Program-made: the position numbers and the translations under genes
Part shown: positions 47,558 to 58,527 of the stretch, piece after piece
Position numbering within the stretch: the first letter of the stretch is position 1
Layout: every line of letters starts with the position of its first letter
Origin: Petrosia ficiformis
Lineage: Eukaryota > Porifera > Demospongiae > Haplosclerida > Petrosiidae
Reading direction: 5' to 3'
Assembly: GCA_947044365.1 (NCBI GenBank)
Contig: OX345651.1
Location: forward strand, 3,603,926 to 3,667,925
Length of the DNA: 64,000 bases
Notes under the pieces: generated by a model
The model's database searches: none
Seen by the model: only the letters and a program-made list of their open reading frames with translations
Told to the model about the DNA's origin: nothing

Positions 47558-48401
47558 ATGGCTGTAAATGCATGTAGCAATGTCGATAAAGGTACCACAA
47601 AGATGAGAAAAAGACCTGATTTTATTAGCTGGGATGACTATTTCATGGGACTAGCTTTACTTGCTGTGAAGAGATGTAAAGACGATATACCAAATGATGT
47701 AAGTACACAAACACAATTGATACATTATCATATAAAGCTTATATTATAGTTAAAAGCTGGAAGCTGCTTTGTTAGTCCTGGTAAGATTGTATTGGGTGTT
47801 GGGTACCACACATTAGTAAAGGGAATAAGACCAGATAATCTGCCTGAAGATTGTAAAATCGAAGACTTTTGTAAGTTTACTAGTCATCTAATTCTTCATG
47901 AATCTATACTTTTTTCTCTCTCAAGTATGTCATGCTATAATGAATACGGCTATTTGGGCTAATACTAATGACTTGAGTGACAGTATTGTCTATACAATTG
48001 TATTTCCTTGTCACAAATGTGCACAGCTTATCATTCAATCTAGAATGAAGAGAGTTCACTACTTCAGTGATAGGACTTGTGATAATGGTGATAAATCTCC
48101 AGCAGAAAGACTATTAACAGAAGCAGGCATACCCTTCAGGTTAGACTAATATATATGCAGTAATATATAATACAATGTGTTGAAAAAATATTACTGGGAC
48201 AAATCTCAGATGATATTCTAAATTTATAATTATTTAAACATCAACACATAATTTACGTTCATTTTATGAAAGGATATAATTATTATGTATAGATACTAGT
48301 TTATTACTAATAATTAATTTATAATTTTCAGGAAATACGAACCAGAAAAAAAACAGCTTGAAATCAATTTTCAGAGAATGGAACCATCACTGTTTGATTG
48401 A
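47558..48401 (+). CDS. dCMP deaminase-like pseudo-enzyme, group IV (intact, Glu to Ile)
   Basis: Exons 47558-47698, 47750-47870, 47926-48139 and 48332-48401 (phases 0, 1, 2) give 181 residues. Exon 1 is MAVNACSNVDKGTTKMRK then DFISWDDYFMGLALLAV. Exon 2 is LKAGSCFVSPGKIVLGVGYH, with the loop TLVKGIRPDNLPED in place of GMPxGCSDD. Exon 3 reads LCHAIMNTAIWANTN, so the catalytic Glu is Ile, while the zinc His and VFPCHKC are kept. Exon 4 is KYEPEKKQLEINFQRMEP. The protein keeps a full-length fold but should be inactive. Its sister at 22.3 kb is frameshifted. A 0.6-kb insertion lies immediately upstream. Confidence 0.87.
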
Positions 48402-48638
48402 TTTTGTAAAACACTAACAAATTTATTGTAATTATTACTTCAAATGAAAGAGTGTACAATGTAATATTAAATTTATATTATGCTTTAAAAAAGTGTTCAT
48501 GTGTACATACAAACATAACGAATAAAATTTTGTAATTAGTAATTAAAAAATAAGAATTGCTATGTCACATGAAGCTATAGTTATTTGTGATACTTCTAGA
48601 AATAGCAATATATATATATAGTACATACACTACTTAAT

Positions 48639-49763
48639 TACTGGAAACCAAGGATGAACAACAATATCAGGAGCTCCAGGGTAACTAGCTCTTTGAGCTC
48701 TCACACTTCTGAGAAATAATTAATTATGTATAATATATAATTACGCATATAGTTTATTAACAGAGACTGGTAATGATAACTAATTAACAAGAACAATGTT
48801 GTTGAGTATCATCTTGTGCATATAAATAATTATGATCAACTTTGTCTCAATCCTTTGCTAATCTTGACTCACATTAAAAAAAAAACTAAATTCTAATAAA
48901 GCTGAAAGAGGAAAGTGAAAAAACGCTGGTAGTCAGAACCCAGAGCCACTGACTTCAGCCACCATTGCTCTCACCACTGACAAGAAAAACCATCAGCACT
49001 TCACAATCCTCTATATACTGAGAATTTAGCGTTTATTCGTTAATAATATGTGGAATATTATGTGAGCAACACAAGTAAATATTTAATATAATCTTCGCCA
49101 AGTTTATAATAGTTACAAACCAGAAAAAAAGGTTGAAATCAATTTTCAGGTCCTGGTTTCAAATTCTAGATTTTTTCTGGACATGTCTCTCTCTTTCATT
49201 TCTAAAATTATATATACTATAATCTTACGTAGTTATTTAAAACAGTTTATATATTTTATTAAACTGACTATACTCAGTAATAACTCTTTAATTATTTACT
49301 TTCCCTGGACATCAATTCTTACAATTAGTTGTACATACACCTAACGAGAACATGTACAATTGTAGTAATGGATACCAAGTGACTTAGTGTATTTCATTTT
49401 CACCAACCATAAATGTTATTTCAAAACTGTATGCTTTGTTATCAAGTTTAATCAGGTATACAACTTCCACAATTCCTGCCTGAGCAATCAACTTTGCACA
49501 CACATAGCATGGAGAGAGTGTGACGTAAATTGTATTCCCTTTTAGACTGATCACTCCCCTATATCCTGTGATGGCATTGTACTCTGCACGACAAATATAG
49601 CGTTGATATATACAAAGACTTACAAAACAAATGCATAATTACCATATGGATTACCACCTCCAAATCTTTTCAAATTTTTCTTCCATTGCATCATGGAGAC
49701 AGTCCACTATCTCCAATTGCAAGAATCTGTCTTGATGGAGTTACAATACATGCACCTTGCTGG
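48639..49763 (-). pseudogene. Group V dCMP deaminase-like copy, broken, exon 1 missing
   Basis: Exon 5 (48639-48708) is close to that at 23.3 kb. Exon 3 (49408-about 49596) reads CRAEYNAITGY, with Arg at the zinc His position, and has no AG directly before it. Exon 2 (about 49640-49763) has lost about 11 bp, giving an in-frame TGA after GLSP. No first exon is found; the second minisatellite array starts about 140 bp upstream, as at the 24.7-kb copy. Confidence 0.8.
48918..49015 (-). mobile_element. SINE family S2 fragment, duplicated copy
   Basis: This is the counterpart of 23640-23760 in the second block, with about 10 bp missing from the B-box side. Confidence 0.55.
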
Positions 49764-49903
49764 AATAGGTATAGTGGTAACATTTATAACTGATACCAGC
49801 AAAGTATTACAGCAAATAATTACACTTTAAATTAAAATAATTATGTAGACGATTTTGATGATAAGCTTTTTTAAATGAGGACACTGACATTTCAAAAAAA
49901 AAA

Positions 49904-52900
49904 ACAGTTATCAGATTGGTGACTAAATTGGTTACCACATTGGTTACCAGATCAGTTATCAGATCAATCACCAGATCAGTTACCAGATCGGTTACCAGAT
50001 CAGTCACCAGATCGGTTACCAGATCTATCTCTAAATCGGTTACCAGATTGGTTACCAGATCAGTTACCAGATCAGTTACCAGATCAGTGACTAAATCAGT
50101 TACCAGATCGGTTACCAGATCAGTCACCAGATCAGTTACCAGATCGGTTACCAGATCAGTTACCAGATTAGTTACCAGATTGGTTACCAGGTCGATGACT
50201 AAATCGATTACCAGATCGGTTACAAGATCGGTTAACAGATTGGTTACCAGATCAGTTACCAGATCAGTTACCAGATCGGTTACTAGATCAGTTACCAGAT
50301 CTATCTCTAAATCGGTTACCAGATTGGTTACCAGATCAGTTACCAGATCAGTTACCAGATCGGTTACCATTTCGATGACTAAATCGGTTACCAGATCGGT
50401 TACCAGATCAGTCACCAGATCAGTTACCCGATCGATTACCAGATCAGTTACCAGAGCAGTCTCCAGATCGGTAACCAGATCGGTAACCAGATCGGTTACA
50501 AGATCATTTACCAGATCGGTAACCAGATCGGTAACCACATTGGTCTCCAGATCGGTAACCAGATCGGTAACCAGATCGGTTACCCAATCAGTTATCAGAT
50601 CAGTCACCAGATCGGTCACCAGATCGGTGACTAAATCAGTTACCAGATCGGTTACCAGATCAATTACCAGATCGGTAACCAGATCGGTTACCAAATAAGT
50701 TACCAGATCAGTCACCAGATCGGTCACCAGATCGGTCACCAGATCGGTGACTAAATCAGTTACCAGATTGGTCACCAGATCGGTTACCAGATCGGTGACT
50801 AAATCAGTTACCAGTTCGGTTACCAGATCGGTAACCAGATCAGTTACCAGATCGGTTACCAGATCAGTTACCAGAGCAGTCTCCAGATCGGTCACCAGAT
50901 CGGTAACAAGATCGTTTACCAGATCGGTTACCAGATCAGTCACCAGATCAGTTACCAGATAGGTGACTAAATCAGTTACCAGATCGGTTACTAGATCGGT
51001 TACCAGATCTATCTCTAAATCGGTTACCAGATTGGTTACCAGATCAGTTACCAGATCAGTTACCAGATCAGTGACTAAATCGGTTACTAGATCAGTTACC
51101 AGATCAGTCACCAGATCAGTTACCAGATCGGTTACCAGGTCGATGACTAAGTCGGTTAATAGATCGGTAACCAGATCGGTAACTAGATCAATTACCAAAT
51201 CAGTTACCACATCATTCACCAGATCGGTTACCAGATCAGTCACCAGATCAGTTACCAGATCAGTTACCAGATCAGTCACCAGATCGGTTACCAGATCGAT
51301 GACTAAATCAGTTACCAGATCAGTTACCAGATCAGTTACCAGATCGGTTACCAGGTCGATGAGTAAATCGGTTACCAGATCGGTTACCAGATCAGTTACC
51401 AGATCGGTTACCAGATCAGCTACCAGATTGGTCACCAAATCGGTAACCAGATCGGTGACTAAATCAGTTACCAGATCGGTTACCAGATCAGTTACCAGAT
51501 CGGTTACCAGATCAGTTACCAGATCGGTAACCAGATCGGTAACCAGATCAGTTACCAGATCGGTTACCAGATCAGTCACCAGATCAGTTACCAGATCGTT
51601 TACTAGATCGGTTACCAGATCTATCTCTAAATCGGTTACCAGATCGGTTACCAGATCAGTTACCAGATCAGTTACCAGATCAGTCACCAGATCGGTTACC
51701 AGATCGGTGACTAAATCAGTTACCAGTTCGGTTACCAGATCGGTAACCAGATCAGTTACCAGATCGGTTACCAGATCAGTCACCAGATCAGTTACCAGAT
51801 CGTTTACTAGATCGGTTACCAGATCTATCTCTAAATCGGTTACCAGATCGGTTACCAGATCAGTTACCAGATCACTTACCAGATCAGTTACCAGATTGGT
51901 CACCAGATCGGTAACCACATCGGTTACCAGATCGGTTACCTGATCAGTCACCAGATCGGTTACCAGATCGGTGACTAAATCAGTTACCAGTTCGGTTACC
52001 AGATCAGTTACCAGATCAGTTACCAGATCGGTAACCAGATCGGTTACCAGATCAATGACTAAATCAGTTACCAGATCGGTTACCAGATCAGTTACCAGAT
52101 CGGTTACCAGATCAGTTACCAGATTGGTCACCAGATCGGTAACCAGATCGTTTACCAGATCGGTTATCAGATCAGTCACCAGATCGGTTGCCAGATCGGT
52201 TACCAGATCGGTAACCAGATCGGTGACTAAATCGGTAACCAGATCAGTCACCAGATCAGTTACCAGATTGGTTACCAGATCGGTGACTAAATCAGTTACA
52301 AGATCAGTTACCAGATCAGTTACCAGATTGGTAACCAGATCGGTAACCAGATCGGTTACCAGATCAGTTACCATATCAGTCACCAGATCGATCACCAGAT
52401 CGGTCACCAGATCGGTTACCAGATTGGTGACTAAATCGGTTACCAGATCAGTCACCAGATCAGTTACTAGATCGATTACCAGATTGGTCACCAGATCGGT
52501 CACCAGATCGGTTACCAGATTGGTGACTAAATCGGTTACCAGATCAGTCACCAGATCAGTTACCAGATCGGTTACCAGATCAGTTACCAGATCGGTCACC
52601 AGATCGGTTACCAGATTGGTGACTAAATCGGTTACCAGATCAGTCACCAGATCAGTTACCAGATCGGTTACTAGATCGGTTACCAGATCTATCTCTAAAT
52701 CGGTTACCAGATTGGTTACCAGATCAGTAATCAGATCAGTTACCAGATCAGTGACTAAATCGGTTACCAGATCGGTTACCAGATCAGTCACCAGATCAGT
52801 TACCACATCGGTTACCAGATCAGTTACCAGATTGGTTACCAGATCAGTCACCAGATCAGTCACCAGATCGGTAACCAGATCGGTAACCAGATCGGTAACC

Positions 52901-52982
52901 AGATCGATAACCAGATCGGTAACCAGATCGGTTACCAGATCAGTTACCAGATTGGTTACCAGATCAGTCACCAGATCAGTTA
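49904..52982. repeat. 12-bp minisatellite array 2, ~3.1 kb
   Basis: About 256 units of the same 12-bp repeat as array 1. Rare variants such as gatctatctctaaatcgg recur at about 50021, 50299, 51005, 51619, 51823 and 52685 and mark larger repeated blocks. The minus strand stays open for the whole array and beyond (49807-53013, 1068 codons of Asp-Leu-Val-Thr repeats) and the plus strand for up to 343 codons. I do not call this a gene: no domain, no non-repeat coding flank and no supported start. Confidence 0.95.
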
Positions 52983-53007
52983 TTAATTTATTGGTCTCAT
53001 AATTTTC

Positions 53008-53065
53008 AGGCAATACAAACTAGAAAAAAATCAATTTTCAGAAATCACTGTTTGATTGATTTGTA
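53008..53065 (+). pseudogene. Orphan group IV exon 4 remnant beside array 2
   Basis: After a good acceptor (ataattttcag) the sequence gcaatacaaactagaaaaa and tttgattga match group IV exon 4 with internal deletions. It is the counterpart of 26572-26640 and is not functional. Confidence 0.7.
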
Positions 53066-53307
53066 TAACACTAATTATAATAATTATTATAATTATGATT
53101 ATTACTTCAAATGAAACAGTGTACATTATTAAATTTATAATAAATTATTATGCCTACACAAATATTTTATTTAAATTTACTTTACATACATATTATAACT
53201 GTTCATATGTACATACCAACAAAATGTTATGCTACTTAATTATCATGAGTTTTAAAATACTATAATTTTATATCGTTACAACTTCTAGAAATACCCACAC
53301 TACTTTA

Positions 53308-54149
53308 ATTAGCAAAAAATAAGATGAACAGCAATATCAGGAGCTCCAGGTTAACTAGCTCTGGAAAAAAATAATTAATTATGCATAACAGAAGCAAAAG
53401 GTACTATTACATAATTTAGAAGAATGATCAATAACAATGTTGTCTTGAGCTTATAAATTTCATAATATTAAGATTGTCTTGATTGTTAATATGTGAAATA
53501 TTTTTTTTCAGGTAGTCACAAACAATGTTTTCAGTGGAATACTAGTCAGATGATAGAACTTCTGACTATATAGTATTTAGAAAGTCCTGATTTGTTTTCT
53601 GGATATGTCTCTCTCTCTCTTAAATTTCTAAATATATCTAATGCATACTATAGCTTATATATATTTTATAAACTATGATTGTACATTGTAATAATTATCT
53701 CTTACTTTCCCTGGACATTAATTTCCAGTTTAAAACATTTGTACATCTGCCTAAAAAGAACAATCGTATTAATGCATGGACACAAAATATATTTCACTTT
53801 CACTAACCAGAATTTTATATTGCAGTTTTAAATATTTTTTCAGTTATTTCAAATCTGTATGGTTCTTTATCAAGTGTTTTTATGTATACAACTTCCACAA
53901 TTCCTGCCTGAGTTATTAACTTTACACACACATTGCATGGAGAGAGTGTGACGTAAAGTGTACACCCCTTTAGACTGATCACTCCCCTATAGCTTGTGAT
54001 AGCATTGTACTCTGCATGACAAACTGAAAAAAATATATCAGAAACAGTCATGTGTTGATATATACACACTGAATTGTCAAAATAACAAACGTAAGTGCAA
54101 GTGTGTTAATTGTAATTTAATTGGTCATACAGATTGTTTTTATGACTGC

Positions 54150-54188
<39 letters not shown>

Positions 54189-54418
54189 TGTACTATAATC
54201 AATTATCATGTCCAATATCTCATATTAGATGCACAAAGAAGGTTTGGAAACCTAAATGACTTAATTAAAATGTTGTTCTGCTTTTTTGTAAATCTAATAG
54301 ACAGTATAAGCTAATTATTAAAATTTTTTTCCATTGCATCATGATTAACTCCCGGAGACAGTCCACTACCTCCAATTGCAAGAATCTGTCTTGATGGAGT
54401 TACAATACACGCACCTTG
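53308..54418 (-). pseudogene. Group V dCMP deaminase-like copy, multiply broken
   Basis: Exon 3 (53808-54023) has VCHAEYNAITSYRG and LSPCNVC, but a base lost near its end brings a TAA before the donor. Exon 4 (about 53703-53753, QMYKCFKLEINVQGK) looks intact. Exon 5 has TAA for the Tyr codon of ASYPGAP. Exon 2 (about 54325-54418) loses its 3' third to inserted repeat sequence at 54070-54320, and exon 1 is absent. Zinc and catalytic residues are still readable, so the breaks are not ancient. Confidence 0.75.
54150..54305. repeat. TA microsatellite and dispersed repeat inside broken group V copy
   Basis: 54154-54183 is a TA run. 54190-54305 is the inverse of sequence at 19340-19440 (shared word gaaggtttggaaacct). 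Confidence 0.65.
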
Positions 54419-54815
54419 CTAGAATAGGTATAGTGAAGTGTTACAGTAAATAACTATGCTTTCAATTAAAATATTTGTGTAGCTCTTTAACAATTTTAAA
54501 GTAACTAATGGCTTCTGATGCTTCAGCAAATAGCAGTTAATTATATAATTCAATTCAAAGCATAATAATTTTACTGCATCATTGTCAGTAATGCTATTCA
54601 TTGTAAATAGTGTAATGATTACATTGTCAATAATAGAAGATATAGTCTATGATTGTTTATTACTGTATACACTATATATAATATTACATATAAGTAACTA
54701 TGGCTATTATGCTTTAAAAAATATATATAATAATAATTACCGTTATGACAATTATGCATGTATAATTGTCATAATAGTAATTCTCAGAATTTGTGACAAT
54801 CTTCAGTACATATGT

Positions 54816-55360
54816 AAACAAGATATACCAAGAGATGTAAGCAGACAAATAATATCATAATTTGATACACAGATTTTAAATTTTACAATGAATCTTACTT
54901 TATAGTTAAAAGCTGTAAGCTGCTTTTTCAGTTCTGGTAAGATTATTACATTAGTAAAGGGAATTCGAATAAGACCAGGTAATCTGCCTGAAGATTGTAG
55001 AATCAATGACTTTTATAAGTTCACCATAGTGGTGGTATCATATAGAACTTCTTTAATCTCAAACAAATGAGCACAGTCATCATCAGCATGTAATGTTGTA
55101 GAATCCATGACTTTTATAAGTTCACCATAAAATTATTATCTAATTCTGAGTCTACTTTTCTCTTTGCAAGTATGTCATGCTATAATGAACACAGCCATAA
55201 ATACTTCAAATTGAGTGAAAGTATTGTTTATACATTTGAACTTTGCTTCACTATAATTATTATAATTATAGTAAAGTTATATAATAATATACTATTTATT
55301 ATTATAGCCTGGCTTTATCAATATCATGATAGAATCATCATTGTTTCATTGACTTTGTAA
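54816..55360 (+). pseudogene. Third group IV copy, heavily decayed and mosaic
   Basis: Remnants appear in order: exon 1 end (agatataccaagagatgt at 54820), exon 2 (54905-55016, ttaaaagctgtaagctgc and gaccaggtaatctgcctg), exon 3 start (55168-55260, gtatgtcatgctataatg) and exon 4 end (about 55320-55358). The zinc-Cys half of exon 3 is gone. Between exons 2 and 3, 55030-55098 is an inverse piece of a group VI zinc exon (aatgagcacagtcatcatc), flanked by a duplicated phrase tgacttttataagttcacc. It is a recombination patchwork. Confidence 0.75.
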
Positions 55361-55396
55361 AATACTAAAAAAATAATAAAATCAAATATAATTATT

Positions 55397-56704
55397 CTAT
55401 ATCTGTTTACATATATTTACGCGTTTATTATAACTAATATATAATATCAACAATATCACTAGAAACGTTAGACAGAGAAAGACAAAAACACAAGGAAATT
55501 CAGAGCAACTAGCCCTACGTCTGTGATGAGACATGTCAGGAATTCTTCCAGGACAACTAACACTTTGGAGTCTCGGAAAGCTAAACAATTAGAAAATTTT
55601 GAGATAATTATAATATTTACACAATAAGAAATACTTGCACGATAGTTAAACCTTACCATTTCTTTATTATAGCAATCTTCACATCATAGTTAGAAGGTGC
55701 ATGTCTGAGAAAAAAAATTACATAGCATTATAAGCAAGTATAGGTAATATGGATTTCACTAACTCAAATTTTATGCCACAAGTCTGAAATATTTTTTCAG
55801 TTAACTTATAGTTGCACTCTTCATCTTTAGTTTTGTCATATGGATTTCTATATATAACTTTCTTCAGTCTTGTCTGAGCAATTAGCTTTGCACAAACATT
55901 GCATGGAGATAGTGTGACATAAAGTACACAGCCTTTGAGACTCTTCACTCCCCTATAGCTTGTAATAACATTGTATTCAGCATGACAAACTGTAAACAAA
56001 ATTTTAAAAATCTGATCAGTTGACATTTTTCCAAGTACACAAACTTTATTCCTCTAGTTCTTAAGCTATTATAATGTGATGACTATATTTGATTATAATA
56101 TAATATCTTTCTTATTTAACATTAAAAAACCTACCATATGGGTCACCATGGGAAGAAACTCCACTCCTTTCAACTGTTGTTTCCATAGCGTCGTCATCAA
56201 CTCCCGGAGACAGACTACCTCCAATTGCAAGAATCTGTCCTGATTTAGTTACAATACATGCACCTTGCTAGAATTTGTGAAATACAATAATTATTCATTG
56301 TATGCAGTTATCGAGCTAGATAATCAGCAGGTAAATTGGGAAGCTCCATGGGTAGCAATGTGGTCACTAATATAACTAGTACATGATACATATTTTTTGT
56401 TTACTTGTATTATAATATTACAATGTAAACCTCAGGTGCTGATGTCAAATGTGGTTGCTATTATGGTACATGTAACAAAATTAATGCTACATAACATACT
56501 TATAATACATAACATGTATGCATAAAATATTACCTTCCTTCTAGGTTTTTTATCATTGACGTTAATGAATTTTTTTCTGAGCAATGCTAATCCCATAAAG
56601 AGGTCACCCTCTGATATAACTAAATCCTTATCTAATTTATCTCCAGAGGAATCACCCTGTTCTAACCTTTTTGCCAACGTCAGAGGTGGATCACTATTTA
56701 CTGC
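55397..56704 (-). CDS. dCMP deaminase-like protein, group V, with hydrophobic C-terminal tail
   Basis: Exons 56534-56704, 56135-56267, 55764-55989, 55657-55704 and 55397-55580 join in phases 0, 1, 2, 2 to 253 residues plus an unfound start. Exon 1 has no ATG before DLFMGLALLRKKF, so a small upstream exon (acceptor atatag at 56705) is likely. Exon 2 is QGACIVTKSGQILAIGG. Exon 3 has VCHAEYNVITSYRG and LSPCNVC, so all catalytic and zinc residues remain. Exon 5 shares SCPGRIPDM with the ASYPGAPDIAV end of sister genes but runs on into CVFVFLCLTFLVILLILYIS, a segment long and hydrophobic enough to cross a membrane, then a short basic end (NKRVNICKQI). That topology would make it tail-anchored, unlike any known dCMP deaminase. 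Confidence 0.7.
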
Positions 56705-56989
56705 CTATATGTAAAGTAAAACAAGTCAATTTTTATGTTCTATTTGTACATACATGTAGATGAATAAAATTTCAAAAAAAACCAATTTACATAATATTAT
56801 AGCAATGTAATAATAAAACATAAATATGCTGAATGTAAATGGATTCCTCTTTTTCCTTTACAGCATATACATCATTAACATTCTATAAATTGTCTGCTCA
56901 TTGAATACGGGGAATAAGTAAAGATATTATTTGCTTATACAATGTGTAGTGTAAATGAGTATCTGTAGCATATGAGGAGTATGCAGGTA

Positions 56990-57006
56990 ACTAAAGTCCA
57001 TTGCAT

Positions 57007-57041
<35 letters not shown>

Positions 57042-57054
57042 CTATATATAATAT

Positions 57055-57120
<66 letters not shown>
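56990..57120. repeat. TA microsatellite
   Basis: Two long TA runs (57009-57040 and 57063-57119). Tyr-Ile open frames here are artefacts. Flanking 56705-57415 shows no gene; the upstream exon of the group V gene should lie in it but cannot be recognised. Confidence 0.9.
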
Positions 57121-57122
<2 letters not shown>

Positions 57123-57417
57123 AGCAAATTTATTTTCATCAACTTTTATAGAGCAACTAATCCAGCGTGCTATACATTCACATTTTCCAGCAAATAGAAT
57201 GTAGAAGCCAAGTACAATACAATGTAGCTATATACTAGCATAGATGTGTAGGTACAACCTGTGGTGTATTATATATTAGTATTCCAATTGTAACATCTGC
57301 CAACAGAAGTTACTAATAACATATGTTTGAAAAGTCAGCACATGTATGTAATTTACATGTTTAAAGTACATGTACATTGTATTGCTTTTGCAAGCCTCGT
57401 TTTTGCAAGAGATAGTG

Positions 57418-58135
57418 GATATTGTAGCAATGGAAGAAATTCCGCCTCAATTGATAGTTAACTGGGACCAAGCTGGTCTTAACCTGGTCCCAGTAGCCTC
57501 ATGGACGATGGAGTTAAAAGCATGTGGAAATCAAGGGGCTAGATGACAAACAACAGATAACTGGTGTTTTTTTGTGGAACATTAGTGGGAGAATTTTTAC
57601 CCATACAGTTTAATCTATGGTGGTAAGACACATCAGTACCATCCACCATATCCTTTTCCAGTAGACTGGGATGTTACTCACAGTCCAGTCTAACGAAAAG
57701 ACAATGCTGGAATACATTGACAATATTAAAGTACCTTTTGTAGATAGGGTTAGAAAACATTTTAAATTTGGAAAAAAAACAAGCAGCTCTTACAATTTTC
57801 GATCATTTTAGAGGTCAATTAACTGCTCAAGTGAGAGCACTTTTAGAAAAACACAACATACAAGTTGTGTTGGTGCCAGCTTGCTGTACCGATAGGCTAC
57901 AGCCTCTTGACATTTCAGTCAACAAAGCCGCTAAGTCATTTTTAAAATCTGAGTTTCAACAGTGGTACTTGAATTAAATAACACAACAACTCAATTCTAT
58001 GACCTGTGAAGATGAAATCGAACCTGTAGACTTATCCTCTGCCAAAATGAAATGTATCGGAGCCCAGTGGTTAGTACGGCTATTTGAGTATTTGTCAAAT
58101 TCACCCTCAATTCCAGCTTTCCGTACTGTCTTATA
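57418..58135 (+). pseudogene. Pogo-like DDE transposase fossil
   Basis: Translation gives EIPPQLIVNWDQAGLNLVPV, then (in other frames) IYGGKTHQYHPPYPFP, then AALTIFDHFRGQLTAQV with VLVPACCTDRLQPLDISVNK and FLKSEFQQWYLN. It closes with DLSSAKMKCIGAQWLVRLFE. These are the NWDQTG, FDxFxGQ and LQPLDxxxNK stretches of pogo/Tigger-type DDE_1 transposases. At least one frameshift and several stops (for example TAA after WYLN) show it is dead. No terminal repeats were identified. Confidence 0.8.
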
Positions 58136-58527
58136 GATATGGTAATCTTGAATACAGCTAGCAATTCTTTCTTCGTCTGCCATCTGTAATATAGGTGTGA
58201 CCTAAATTTCGCACCTGATTTGTAACGCCAAAATTAGGTCTGCAAAACCTTCTAGAGTAAAATATTTAACCCCGCACAAATTTCCCGATATATGGTAAAT
58301 ATGTACTCCACAGATATTTGAAAAGCACAACATTGTATTGTTTTTGTAAAAATGAATGGGTTATTTTAGCCCCCATTTGATTACATGAGTTTCAATTCCT
58401 CTGTATAAATCAATGCTGCTTTCTTGTCTAGCTAGCTAATGTTTACAAGTAGTAATTTGATTTTGATCTATATTGACTAGTATACAAAGTACATGCCATA
58501 ATAAAGAATAGTAACAGTGTTGGTACA
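58136..58527. other. Spacer, no gene
   Basis: AT-rich sequence. 58350-58520 resembles parts of 44400-44600 (aatgtttacaagtagtaatt), indicating another duplicated non-coding piece. Confidence 0.45.

Larger units (their letters stand above)
44690..49903. repeat. Second copy of the 20.0-24.7 kb segment
   Basis: From ttcatgtacatattta at 44695 the sequence follows 20010 onward at an offset of about 24.69 kb. After a 0.6-kb insertion at 46926 the offset is about 25.3 kb. Exons, introns and spacers align closely, so this is a genomic block duplication and not retrotransposition. It ends at the second minisatellite array. Confidence 0.9.

Noticed and set aside
49807..53013. 1068-codon open frame on the minus strand
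   Set aside because: It is the 12-bp minisatellite read in a frame that happens to lack stops. The opposite strand is also open for long stretches, and no domain or non-repeat coding part exists.
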